Assembly (NCBI RefSeq): GCF_027533645.1
Contig: NZ_JAQAGY010000005.1
Location: 186,001 to 250,000, forward strand
Length of the DNA: 64,000 nt
Direction: 5' to 3'
Origin: Paenibacillus caseinilyticus
Lineage (GTDB): Bacteria > Bacillota > Bacilli > Paenibacillales > NBRC-103111
Shown: positions 9,752 through 17,726 of the stretch, in pieces
How the letters are laid out: each line of letters starts with the position of its first letter
Position numbering within the stretch: the first letter of the stretch is position 1
Made by a program: the position numbers and the translations under genes
Notes under the pieces: model-generated
What the model was told of the DNA's origin: nothing
Databases searched by the model: none
The model's input: only the letters and a program-made list of their open reading frames with translations

Positions 9752-9784
9752 AAAATAATATCAACTAATATCTGATATTATTTT
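9752..9784. repeat. 12-bp inverted repeat between small ORF and GNAT gene
   Basis: AAAATAATATCA (9752-9763) and TGATATTATTTT (9773-9784) are perfect complements separated by 9 bases. The element overlaps the 3' end of the 62-codon ORF and lies about 26 bp before the GNAT start. It could be an operator or an AT-rich hairpin. Confidence 0.55.
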
Positions 9785-9966
9785 AATCGAACCCCATTAT
9801 GCATGGCCAATAAAATAGGTATATACAATACATCGCCCATTGGGTCAGTCCGATGAATACTCATGACTATCAGCGTAATTGACGATTCCACCTCTTTTGA
9901 TTCTGCGGAACCGGTGGGTGTGCATAATAAAACCCCTGCTAGCAATACAAGGAACAGTATCCTCAA
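9778..9966 (-). CDS. Small putative secreted peptide
   Basis: 62 residues beginning at a TTG codon preceded by GAGGTGA at good spacing. The N-terminus (RILFLVLLAGVLLC) is a hydrophobic signal-like segment, with a possible signal peptidase site after PTGSA. The remaining roughly 40 residues match nothing I recognise. It reads toward the GNAT gene on the same strand. It could be a small secreted protein or a fragment of a decayed gene. Confidence 0.4.
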   Translation of the reverse strand: MRILFLVLLAGVLLCTPTGSAESKEVESSITLIVMSIHRTDPMGDVLYIPILLAMHNGVRLK

Positions 9967-10080
9967 GATATCACCTCGAAGCTAGTATCCCCATTTACTA
10001 TCAAAAAGCGAGGTACAGCTGCCGCGCTCTAATAAGCGAAAAGGGTCAAGAGAACGTTCTCTCGGGTGCTTAACCCCAAA

Positions 10081-10122
10081 AGAAGCCAGGTCCGCTGCTA
10101 ACAGCAGCAGAACCTGGCTTCT
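10081..10122 (-). terminator. Hairpin terminator (minus strand)
   Basis: AGAAGCCAGGT (10081-10091) pairs with ACCTGGCTTCT (10112-10122), and an inner CTGCT/AGCAG pair extends it. On the minus strand four T follow, on the plus strand only two or three, so it best terminates the ORF at 10130-10339. Confidence 0.6.
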
Positions 10123-10129
10123 TTGGCAT

Positions 10130-10339
10130 TTAGCATGAAGCGGAGAGAGAAGCGGGGAAGAGGGGGAAAGCGGTCAAGCCTGAGAGGGGAGCAGCGCTGC
10201 CGGAATCGATGATCCGGGCCGCAGCCGGGTACGTGTCGCCGGATTGGCTCAAGTAGACGATCCTGCCTCCCGTCAGCCCCGTATCCATGAGCTGAGGGTA
10301 ATCCGGGTGAGAGTTGCGGCGGATTAACAGATCAAGCAT
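10130..10339 (-). CDS. Small hypothetical protein
   Basis: 69 residues (MLDLLIRRNSHPDYP...). AAGGAG lies about 15 bases upstream, which is distant, and a minus-strand terminator follows directly after the stop. That supports a transcribed unit. No motif is recognised; there is no signal peptide or membrane segment. It may not be translated, and the transcript could be a small RNA instead. Confidence 0.35.
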   Translation of the reverse strand: MLDLLIRRNSHPDYPQLMDTGLTGGRIVYLSQSGDTYPAAARIIDSGSAAPLSGLTAFPLFPASLSASC

Positions 10340-10467
10340 TGGAAGGCTTCTTCATCTCCTTGTTAGATTATATAACGTATAACCGAACTTTCTGATTTGA
10401 TTTTACTTCAAAATAGGCTTTTGTGTCAATAAAATGTTATGTTTTATAACATTAAATATGAAAACGT

Positions 10468-11655
10468 TCACCTTTTCTCATATATCCGTACGGCGCGTGA
10501 TTGGAAATAAGGGATGGCGAGCAGGGAGAGCAGCGTCAGTCCGATGAGGGAGATGAAGCCGGCGCCGTGCAGCGCATCAAGGAACAAGGTACAGCTCAGC
10601 ATGATGCACCGCGTGAGCACGAGCACGCCTTCCCTCCAGACGAGGAAGGAGGTTACCTGTACGCTGTTGCATTCCTGAATCATACGGAACTGCTGCGAGT
10701 TCCATACGGTGAGGAAGTAGAACATACCCAGGGCGGACAGGGTGTTGGAAGCGATCCTCATGGCGGGCAGGGGGATGATGACGATGAGCAGGGCGGCGGC
10801 GATCAGCACGGTGCCGATCCACAGCCAGCGCGATTCCCCCAGCACATACCGGCGGTACAGCCAGAGTCCGAGCAGGGCCGCAGCGGTATAGAGCGCGTTC
10901 AGCAGAGCGATGAGCAGCCGGTCCTGGGTCACGGAGAAGGTGAAGAGCAGGCCGAACAGGTTCTGGAACTGGAGGAACAGGCCTGCCGCCAGCAGGGAGC
11001 AGAGCACCCACTTCGCGCCCGGATAGCCGAAGGCGAGCCGGAAGGAGAAGGTGCCGAAGTGGGCCGTCTGTTCAGGGCCGACGGGAGCGGGCAGCGTAAT
11101 CCGCGGAATCCGGAATGCATAGAAGAGCATGACGCCGAGGAAGACCAGCATGAGAGCGAACGAGCCCCGGTAGCCGAAAGCGTCGATGACCTTCGCGGAG
11201 GCCATCGGTACGGCGATGGAGAGCACCTGCGCAATGAGGCTCTGGGCTGCAAAATAAGGCGCAAACTCCGGCCCTTTGCCGATGAGGGCGATCGGCAGGT
11301 TCTGGGCGGCCGACGAGAAGCCGGACATGCCCCCGACCGCGACTCCGAGCAGGGCGATCCACAGCAGCCGGTTGTCGAGCTGCACGGTCATCAGGTAAGC
11401 GAAGGCCGCTCCGCCCCCTGCGGCGGCCAGGCCGACGAGCAGGCGGATGGTGAAGCGGACGAGCAGCTTCGCTCCTAGGGTGAAGGCGAGCCCCCACACG
11501 AGGAACATGACGAGATTGAAGAACGAGACTTCTTCAATGGAATGGGCGGGCTCCCAGATATAGAGATTGACGAAGATCCCGATATAGATCGAGATTACGG
11601 ACGAGACTGCATTCATGATAAGCAGCCTTCGCATGTCGCTGGACAAGGGAATCAC
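10468..11655 (-). CDS. MFS transporter
   Basis: Up to 395 residues with 10-12 hydrophobic segments and small polar connectors, consistent with a major facilitator protein. Examples are VSSVISIYIGIFVNLYIW near the N-terminus and GSFALMLVFLGVMLFYAF near the middle. The start is uncertain. GTG at 11655 lies too close to its GAAGG site, whereas TTG at 11646 has AAGGGTGA at normal spacing, giving 392 residues. No substrate can be inferred. It is a single-gene unit. Confidence 0.8.
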   Translation of the reverse strand: MIPLSSDMRRLLIMNAVSSVISIYIGIFVNLYIWEPAHSIEEVSFFNLVMFLVWGLAFTLGAKLLVRFTIRLLVGLAAAGGGAAFAYLMTVQLDNRLLWIALLGVAVGGMSGFSSAAQNLPIALIGKGPEFAPYFAAQSLIAQVLSIAVPMASAKVIDAFGYRGSFALMLVFLGVMLFYAFRIPRITLPAPVGPEQTAHFGTFSFRLAFGYPGAKWVLCSLLAAGLFLQFQNLFGLLFTFSVTQDRLLIALLNALYTAAALLGLWLYRRYVLGESRWLWIGTVLIAAALLIVIIPLPAMRIASNTLSALGMFYFLTVWNSQQFRMIQECNSVQVTSFLVWREGVLVLTRCIMLSCTLFLDALHGAGFISLIGLTLLSLLAIPYFQSRAVRIYEKR

Positions 11656-11770
11656 CCTTCGCTTGTGGATTTTTTGGAGCCTACGGGCTGCCTATGACCT
11701 AAGCAAGGGGAAACGCGCTCTCACTCTTGCTGATACGCATCGTAAGAGGCAGCAGCACGGGCGTCTCCAA

Positions 11771-11808
11771 TAAAAAACCTTAGTCCGCCTGAAAAAAGCG
11801 GACTAAGG
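11771..11808 (-). terminator. Terminator of sugar ABC operon
   Basis: CCTTAGTCCGC (11778-11788) and GCGGACTAAGG (11798-11808) are perfect complements; on the minus strand the hairpin is followed by TTTTTTA. It closes the permease operon transcribed from the right. Confidence 0.85.
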
Positions 11809-11912
11809 CTGCATACCGTTTCAAGTTACGGACATCCATATGGGTGAAGTCCAGTTAGAAGTTTGTTCCGCTTAAGGTGGGTATGTGGCCGGTTCCGCCA
11901 TGCAAGGGCGGC

Positions 11913-12755
11913 TTACTTCACCGCTCCGGCGGTCACGCCGCTGGCGATCTGCCGCTGGAAGAAGATGTACACCACGAGCACGGGAATGATCGTAATGAGG
12001 AGGGCGGCGAACAGCGGGCCCCACTCCGTGCGGTACTGCATCTCGGCCTGCATGACGGCGATACCTACGGGCAGTGTGTATTTCTCCGGATCGTTGACGA
12101 GGATCGTGCCGATCACATACTCGTTCCAGATGTTCAGGATGTTGACGATGGCTACCGTCACGAGACCCGGCTGGGAGAGCGGCAGCATCACCCGGAAGAA
12201 GACGCCGTACTCCGAAGCGCCGTCGATCTGGGCCGCTTCATCGAGTTCCTTCGGGAGCGACTTGTAGAAGCCGACGAGGACGAAGATCCCGAAGGCCAGC
12301 ACGCTCGAGGCGTACACGAGAACCAGCCCGAGGTGCGTGTTGATGAGGTTAAGCCGGTTCATCAGGAAGAAGAGCGGAATCAGCGCCAGGTTGAAGGGGA
12401 TCATCATGGATGCCAGATAGAGCAGGTACAGGGCGTTGCTGCCCTTGAACGGATAGCGGGCAATGACATAAGCGGTCATGGCTGCGAGCAGCAGGCCGAG
12501 GAAGGTTCCTCCGAGCGTAACGATGATGGAGTTGAAGAAGTAAGCGTCAAAGTTATATTTGTCCCATACGTACGAGAAGTTCGACCAGAGGAGCGGGAAC
12601 TGCGGCAGTGCCCAGGGGGCATTGCGGAAGAATTGGTCGTTGTTCTTCAGGGCATCGAGCAGGGTCCAGAGGAGCGGATAGAGAACGGATACGCTCCAGA
12701 GCAGGAGGACCGCATAGATGAATGTGCGGGACAGCGGGTTATAGGCGGGCTTCAT
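11913..12755 (-). CDS. Carbohydrate ABC importer permease (MalG type)
   Basis: 280 residues with six predicted membrane helices. The EAA loop appears as DEAAQIDGASEYGVFFRVML (about 190-209). The N-terminal ALKNNDQFF and the C-terminal QRQIASGVTAGAVK are characteristic of the inner subunit of CUT1 sugar importers. It follows its partner permease by about 36 bp. No ATPase gene is present in the operon, which suggests a shared ATPase of the MsmX type. Confidence 0.9.
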   Translation of the reverse strand: MKPAYNPLSRTFIYAVLLLWSVSVLYPLLWTLLDALKNNDQFFRNAPWALPQFPLLWSNFSYVWDKYNFDAYFFNSIIVTLGGTFLGLLLAAMTAYVIARYPFKGSNALYLLYLASMMIPFNLALIPLFFLMNRLNLINTHLGLVLVYASSVLAFGIFVLVGFYKSLPKELDEAAQIDGASEYGVFFRVMLPLSQPGLVTVAIVNILNIWNEYVIGTILVNDPEKYTLPVGIAVMQAEMQYRTEWGPLFAALLITIIPVLVVYIFFQRQIASGVTAGAVK

Positions 12756-12791
12756 GGTGAGAGGGTTCCTCCTTTCGGTAAGGGATGCGGA

Positions 12792-13694
12792 TTAGCTGAC
12801 TTCGATGGTCTCATGGCGCATCAGGCGCTGCAGGATCACGGTAGAGATCAGCGACAGGACCAGGATCACGACGCCGATCGCCGCCCCGTAGCCGAAGTGA
12901 TACTGCTTGAAGGCCATCTGGTACAGGTACGAGCCCATCACGTGGGTCGTATTGTCGGGGCCGCCGCCGGTCATGAGCATGACGATGACGAACGAGCCGT
13001 TGAGCGTGGTCATCATGATGTTGATGACGGATACCTTCATCTGTTCCCAGATCAGCGGAAGGGTGATGCTGCGGAATTGGGTCCACTGGCCCGCTCCCTC
13101 TATACCGGCCGCTTCGTAGTACGAATCGGGAATGTTCAAGATTGCGGCGATGAGCAGGATCATGTAGAAGCCGATCCCCGCCCAGATCGTCGGTGGAAGC
13201 AGCATCCAGATCGTATGCTGCGGGAAGCCGAGCCACGTAGTGCTCACCGGTTCATCGGTGAACAGGGACAGGAAGGCGTTCAGGAAGCCGATCTGCGGAT
13301 TATAGATGAAGTTCCACAGGACGCCGATGACGACCACCGAGATGACGTTCGGGATGAAGAAGATCGAGCGGAAAAAGCCGGAGCGCATGACCTTCAGACG
13401 CGTCAAGGCGACGGCGAAGAAGGTGGCGAGCGTCATGATGCCGATAACCTTGCCGAGGACAAGGAAATAGTCGTTGCCGATGCTCTGCAGGACGATCGGG
13501 TCACTTAGCATCTCCTTGAAGTTATCCAGGCCGATGAATGTCTTGTCCTGCGACATGCCGGACCAGTCGAATAGAGAGTAGTACATTGCCTGGACGACGG
13601 GGTAGATCGTGAACAAGCAGAAGAAAAGGAAGGTGGGGATAATGAATATCGAGATGAATACGGCCCGGTTCCACTGCGCGGTTCGGGTCTTCAT
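12792..13694 (-). CDS. Carbohydrate ABC importer permease (MalF/UgpA type)
   Basis: 300 residues, six membrane helices, with the EAA-type loop YYEAAGIEGAGQWTQFRSIT. The N-terminal FLFFCLFTIYPVVQAMYYSLFDW is typical of CUT1 outer permeases. It forms the channel together with the downstream MalG-type subunit and receives substrate from the binding protein encoded directly upstream. A long hairpin separates it from the binding-protein gene. Confidence 0.9.
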   Translation of the reverse strand: MKTRTAQWNRAVFISIFIIPTFLFFCLFTIYPVVQAMYYSLFDWSGMSQDKTFIGLDNFKEMLSDPIVLQSIGNDYFLVLGKVIGIMTLATFFAVALTRLKVMRSGFFRSIFFIPNVISVVVIGVLWNFIYNPQIGFLNAFLSLFTDEPVSTTWLGFPQHTIWMLLPPTIWAGIGFYMILLIAAILNIPDSYYEAAGIEGAGQWTQFRSITLPLIWEQMKVSVINIMMTTLNGSFVIVMLMTGGGPDNTTHVMGSYLYQMAFKQYHFGYGAAIGVVILVLSLISTVILQRLMRHETIEVS

Positions 13695-13721
13695 GGGTTC
13701 TCACCTGGCTTCACATAAAAT

Positions 13722-13765
13722 CACGGAGAAGGCGGCAGGGCAGGGGCCCTCCCGCCTTCTCCGTG
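13722..13765 (-). promoter_or_regulatory. Intercistronic stem-loop between binding protein and permeases
   Basis: CACGGAGAAGGCGG (13722-13735) pairs perfectly over 14 bp with 13752-13765. On the minus strand it follows the binding-protein stop by about 17 bases and is followed by ATTTTAT. Such hairpins stabilise the upstream message or partly terminate, giving more binding protein than permease. That role is inferred from position. Confidence 0.7.
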
Positions 13766-13782
13766 TTAGACTGCGGCGAATC

Positions 13783-15132
13783 TTACTTCTTCACTTTCTT
13801 GGCGACGTCGGTGACGCGCTTGACCCACTCTTCCGGCGTAATCGTACCGATGGTGAGGGCGTCGGTCGCATCCATCATGGCTTTATCGACATCCGCGTTG
13901 AAGGTGACGGTCGGCACGACGACGGTGTCCGGGCTCGTCAGGTACGCAGCGGCGTCCTTAACGAAGCTAGGCGCGTTCGACTTGCTGATATCGCCCTTGA
14001 TGTTCGAAGGCGCACCGCTCAGCTCGGCCCATTGGGAAGCTTGGGATTCGGAGAAGATGAACTGCAGGAACGCTTTGGCCGCTTCTTTGTTCTTGGCGTT
14101 CTTCGCGATCGCCACGGTGGAAGTCGACGTGTTCGCTACAACCTTGCTGCCCTTGTCATGCGAGAGCGAAGGGATGAAGCCGAAGTCGAAGGAAGGCGGC
14201 ACGTCCTTGGCCATTTCGTTCGGCAGCCACAGGCCGTTCACGATGAACGCATCTTTGTGCTGGAGGAACAGCATCTGGGAATCCGTATGGTTGATCTGGA
14301 TGGCCGCCTTGTCGATGAAGCCCTTGTCGCGGATCTCGGCGATCTTGCCCAGCGCCTTCAGGACGGCCGGGTTCTGGAATGCCTCTACTTTGGAATCGCC
14401 CATATCCTGGAGCAGCTTGTAGTCGTTGTTGTTGGCCGCCACGATCGCCGGATACAGGAATGAGCCGTTGATATAGTACGGGTATTTGCCGGTATGGATG
14501 AACGGCGTGACGCCGGCCGCTTTGATCTTCTCGCTGACTTCGAGGAACGATTGGTAATCCTTCGGCGCTTCCCAGCCTTTTTCCTTGAAGAAAGCCTTGT
14601 CCCAGAAGACGCCCCACGAGTTCATGACGAGCGGTATGTTGTAGATCTTGCCGTTATACTGCGGAGGCTGCTGTGCGAGCAGGTCGGTGATCTTCTTGCC
14701 GTCGACGTTCTTCGCTTCCTTGATCCACTCGGTGAGGTCCTCGAGCTGGCCGTCGGTCACCATCTGGCGGTCGTTCAGCTCCGGGCCGTCGATGTAGACG
14801 AAGTCGGGCGGGTTGCCCCCGATCCAGCGCGGTTTGTTCTGCTCGTTGATCTTCGGTCCGGCGCTCTGCTTGATCTTCAGGTCGGGGTTCGCGGCTTGGA
14901 AGTCCGCGATGACCTTCTTCCACCACTTGTCCCCGTAGCCGCCTACGAAATACTGGATCTCGAAGTCGCCGGTGAGCTTCTTGCCGCCGGATGCCGCTGT
15001 GCCTTCCGCCGGTTTGGTGTCGGCCGGCTTCGCCGTTTCTTTCGCCGGGGCGGTCGAGCCGCAGCCGGTCAACGATACCATAGCCATGGACACGGCCATG
15101 GTCAGCGCCGCGATTTGTTTTTGTTTGTTCAT
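13783..15132 (-). CDS. Sugar ABC importer solute-binding lipoprotein
   Basis: 449 residues from the ATG at 15132, which has GGGAGGG upstream; a longer frame from 15300 lacks a ribosome binding site. The signal peptide ends in a lipobox (VSLTGC) with the lipidated Cys at about 24, followed by a Lys/Ala/Thr/Pro-rich tether. The body is a family 1 extracellular binding protein (GDFEIQYFVGGYGDKWWKKV, NPDLKIKQSAGP, PPDFVYIDGPE). It is the first gene of the transport segment and probably supplies an oligosaccharide to the two permeases downstream. Confidence 0.92.
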   Translation of the reverse strand: MNKQKQIAALTMAVSMAMVSLTGCGSTAPAKETAKPADTKPAEGTAASGGKKLTGDFEIQYFVGGYGDKWWKKVIADFQAANPDLKIKQSAGPKINEQNKPRWIGGNPPDFVYIDGPELNDRQMVTDGQLEDLTEWIKEAKNVDGKKITDLLAQQPPQYNGKIYNIPLVMNSWGVFWDKAFFKEKGWEAPKDYQSFLEVSEKIKAAGVTPFIHTGKYPYYINGSFLYPAIVAANNNDYKLLQDMGDSKVEAFQNPAVLKALGKIAEIRDKGFIDKAAIQINHTDSQMLFLQHKDAFIVNGLWLPNEMAKDVPPSFDFGFIPSLSHDKGSKVVANTSTSTVAIAKNAKNKEAAKAFLQFIFSESQASQWAELSGAPSNIKGDISKSNAPSFVKDAAAYLTSPDTVVVPTVTFNADVDKAMMDATDALTIGTITPEEWVKRVTDVAKKVKK

Positions 15133-15250
15133 GCAAAGAACCCTCCCTGAACGATTCTGTATACGCCGGAGCCGCCGCTGAGGCTGCAATCCGTATCGCT
15201 TATACACATCATACCGGGGAGGGTCCTGCCACTCTATCGAATATCTTCCA

Positions 15251-15268
15251 AGAATTCTATAGAATTCT
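15251..15268. promoter_or_regulatory. Tandem AGAATTCT palindromes upstream of binding-protein gene
   Basis: AGAATTCT at 15251-15258 and again at 15261-15268, each palindromic and separated by AT. They lie about 120-135 bp before the start of the binding-protein gene. A TATGAT -10-like box without a good -35 lies between. This spacing would suit activation by the AraC-type response regulator of the cluster, but that is inference. Confidence 0.45.
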
Positions 15269-15369
15269 CTGAATTGTTCAGCGGGTTCATGATTCCGCAC
15301 ATGAATCGTTCATCCTGTAAAGCGCCTGTGAGCGGTGCCCGTCGTGACTGGAATGTCCGGGAGCGTCCG

Positions 15370-16638
15370 TCAGGGACGGGTCTGCGACACGGCAAAAAGC
15401 TGCAGCTGGTCGAGCGCCTGCCTCGGGCTCACGTGGCCCTGGAGCACCGCTTCCCCCATCTTGCGCGAGGCGGCCATGACGGCCGACCAGACCGGCTGGT
15501 CGATCGGATAGAACCGGGCCTGCTGCAGCTGGTCGATATGCTCCCGGGTCAGGGGATCGAGCCGGGAGAGCCGGTCGCCCACGGTCCGGGTCACCGGCAG
15601 GACGCCCTCCGCGGCGACAAGGCGTTCGTAATTGGCGTCATCGTACAGGAAGTCGAGGAACCGGGAGATCGCCTTGGGGTCCGCATGGTCCGTCTGGAAC
15701 GAGACGAGCACATCCTGCACGCCGAAGGCCGCCGGTGGCAGGCCGTCCTTGACGGGAATCGGACCGACGCCCCACTTCAGGCCGGGGAATTCGGTCGGGA
15801 CGACGGACGAGAAGTAATTGCCGGAGATCATCATGCCGAGCCGGCCGTCGCCGAGGATGCGCTGCTTCTCGTCCCTCGTCGTCACGGCGGGCTCTGGGTC
15901 GGTCAGCCCCTGATCGTACAGCTCCTTCAGGAAGGCGAGGCCTTCGACGTTCTCCGGGGAGTTGATCGTCCACTGCCCATCGCGCATCCAGCCGCCTCCC
16001 GCGCCGTTGAAGAAGTAGGAGAGATACGCCTGAATCTCGTTATCCGTCAGATCGACGCCGAAGCCGTAGGCCCGGCCCGCGCTCTTGATCTTCCGTGCGG
16101 CGAGCTGCAGATCGCTCCAGGTGGCAGGGGGCGCGGCGATGCCGGCCTGCTCGAACAGCTCTTTGTTGTAATACAGATTCCGGACGGAGGCGACGTAGGG
16201 GATCGCGTACTGCACGCCGTGCCGGCGGTCGATCTCCATGAAATGATCGTAGAACTTGCCCTTCAGCTCGGGGGACAGGATGTCGTTCAGGTTGTGCAGC
16301 CGGCCGCTCTCGGCGAAGTGGGCATAGATGTTCGTGCTGAGCAGGTCCGGCGGCTGGCCGCCCGAGATCATCGTCGTGTACACGCCGTCCAGGATGTCCC
16401 AGTTCACCACCTGCAGCTCCACGTCGATGGAGGGATTCTTCAGCTCGAATTCCCGGACGAGGTTCTCGAGAAGAGGCTTCGAGGCAGAGCTGTATTCGGC
16501 GGCGACGAACTGGATCAGCGACGGCTTGGTTTCCTGCGGCGCGGGCATGGCCGGCTCTTGCTCTTGCGGGGAGCAGGCGGATGTAGCCAGGAGCAGGAGC
16601 GAACAGAGCAGGAGGGAGGGGCGCAGGGAGCGGTGCAT
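15370..16638 (-). CDS. Extracellular solute-binding lipoprotein of the sensing operon
   Basis: 422 residues with a signal peptide and lipobox (ATSAC, Cys at about 22). Family 1 binding-protein features include ISGGQPPDLLSTN, GVQYAIPYVASVRNLYYNKELFEQAGI and SAGRAYGFGVDL. It lies about 93 bp after the anchored sugar-binding protein gene and belongs to the same minus-strand series as the two-component genes. A second, different binding protein is encoded just downstream. This one may present ligand to the kinase complex rather than to the permeases, or feed the same transporter. Confidence 0.88.
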   Translation of the reverse strand: MHRSLRPSLLLCSLLLLATSACSPQEQEPAMPAPQETKPSLIQFVAAEYSSASKPLLENLVREFELKNPSIDVELQVVNWDILDGVYTTMISGGQPPDLLSTNIYAHFAESGRLHNLNDILSPELKGKFYDHFMEIDRRHGVQYAIPYVASVRNLYYNKELFEQAGIAAPPATWSDLQLAARKIKSAGRAYGFGVDLTDNEIQAYLSYFFNGAGGGWMRDGQWTINSPENVEGLAFLKELYDQGLTDPEPAVTTRDEKQRILGDGRLGMMISGNYFSSVVPTEFPGLKWGVGPIPVKDGLPPAAFGVQDVLVSFQTDHADPKAISRFLDFLYDDANYERLVAAEGVLPVTRTVGDRLSRLDPLTREHIDQLQQARFYPIDQPVWSAVMAASRKMGEAVLQGHVSPRQALDQLQLFAVSQTRP

Positions 16639-16731
16639 GGCAGGGCGTCACTTCCTTATAGGGAATGTCGGGTATGGCACGAATGCCGGAGCCGGCCCGC
16701 CGGCGGCAGCGGATGGACTGCCACCCGCGGC

Positions 16732-17712
16732 TTAGTTGAACGGGAACAGCAGCTTCTGGTTCTCCGGTGTGTACATGGTGTCCTGCGTGACGAGGGTCGA
16801 CTCGATAAGCAGGGGCGGATCGGACTTGCGGCCGAAGGCCGGCCGTACGGCGGCCTGCACCGCCATATAGCCCATATTGAACGGCTTGTGGACCACAAGG
16901 GCATGCACGATGCCGGCTTCGAGCAGCTGAATCTCGTAGACCGAGCTGTCGAAGCCGATGAGCGTGACGGGGCTCGTGCGGCTGTTCTCCCGGAGGGCCT
17001 TGGCCGCGCCGAGCGTCGCCGCTTCGTTCAGGGCGATGATTCCGTTGAGCTCCGGGGCGTCCGCGAGCAGCCCTTTGGTGATCTTGTAGGCCTGCTCCTC
17101 GGAGCCCCCGTGGTAGTAGGTGCCGAGCAGGCGGCCGCCGTAGCCCGCCAGCGCTTCGTTCACGCCCCGCTCCCGCAGCCCGGTCACCGCGGAGAGCCTG
17201 GAATCGCTGATGACGGCAGTGACAGGGGGCCGGCGCACGGCATCGGCGAGCGCATGGCCGGACTTACGGCCGTCCTCCTCATGATGGTTCGTAATCAGGC
17301 TGCCGGGCGGCACGCCTTCGATGGGGGCATCCATCACGAGCAGGCGGATGCCGGCCTGCTCGATACGGGGAATCCAGGGCTCCAGCTGCCGCTCGTCCAC
17401 CGGGGCGATCAGGATCGCCTTCGGCTTCCGGGCGACCGCCTGCTCCAGCAGGCGGAGCTGGCCGGCGGAATCCGTCTCTGTGAGGGGGCCTTCCACCTCC
17501 AGGTGAAGGCCCAGGTCTTTGGCAGCGGCCTTGGCTCCGGCGCTGACGCTCTGCCAGTAGGCCGCGCGGACGTCTGCGCTCTTCAGAATGACTTCGACCG
17601 TAGATGCGGCGCTGCCGCCGTCCCGGCCGGAGAAGTAGAGATGGAGGGCGGCAGCGACCGTCCCGCCGAGCAGGACGGCGAGCAGCCCGAATAAGATCCA
17701 CTGCTGGCGCAT
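16732..17712 (-). CDS. Membrane-anchored RbsB-like sugar-binding protein
   Basis: 326 residues from ATG 17712 (AGAGGGG upstream); an alternative ATG at 17730 overlaps the kinase stop as ATGA and would add six residues. One N-terminal hydrophobic segment (about 5-25) is followed by a periplasmic-binding-protein type 1 domain (VEVILKSADVRAAYWQSVSAGA, PKAILIAPVDERQLEPWI, GIIALNEAATLGAAKAL, TLIGFDSS). There is no lipobox, so it is probably an anchored extracellular sensor. It lies directly after the histidine kinase gene, as in AraPST-type or XylFII-LytS-type three-component sugar-sensing systems. Confidence 0.85.
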   Translation of the reverse strand: MRQQWILFGLLAVLLGGTVAAALHLYFSGRDGGSAASTVEVILKSADVRAAYWQSVSAGAKAAAKDLGLHLEVEGPLTETDSAGQLRLLEQAVARKPKAILIAPVDERQLEPWIPRIEQAGIRLLVMDAPIEGVPPGSLITNHHEEDGRKSGHALADAVRRPPVTAVISDSRLSAVTGLRERGVNEALAGYGGRLLGTYYHGGSEEQAYKITKGLLADAPELNGIIALNEAATLGAAKALRENSRTSPVTLIGFDSSVYEIQLLEAGIVHALVVHKPFNMGYMAVQAAVRPAFGRKSDPPLLIESTLVTQDTMYTPENQKLLFPFN

Positions 17713-17726
17713 GGGGGCAGCCCCTC

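Noticed and set aside
11877-13508. Long plus-strand frame of 543 codons
   Set aside because: Antisense to two clear permease genes; composition is charged and repetitive with no domain, a GC-driven shadow.
15274-17694. Long plus-strand frame of 806 codons
   Set aside because: Antisense to two binding-protein genes with signal peptides; no ribosome binding site or domain.
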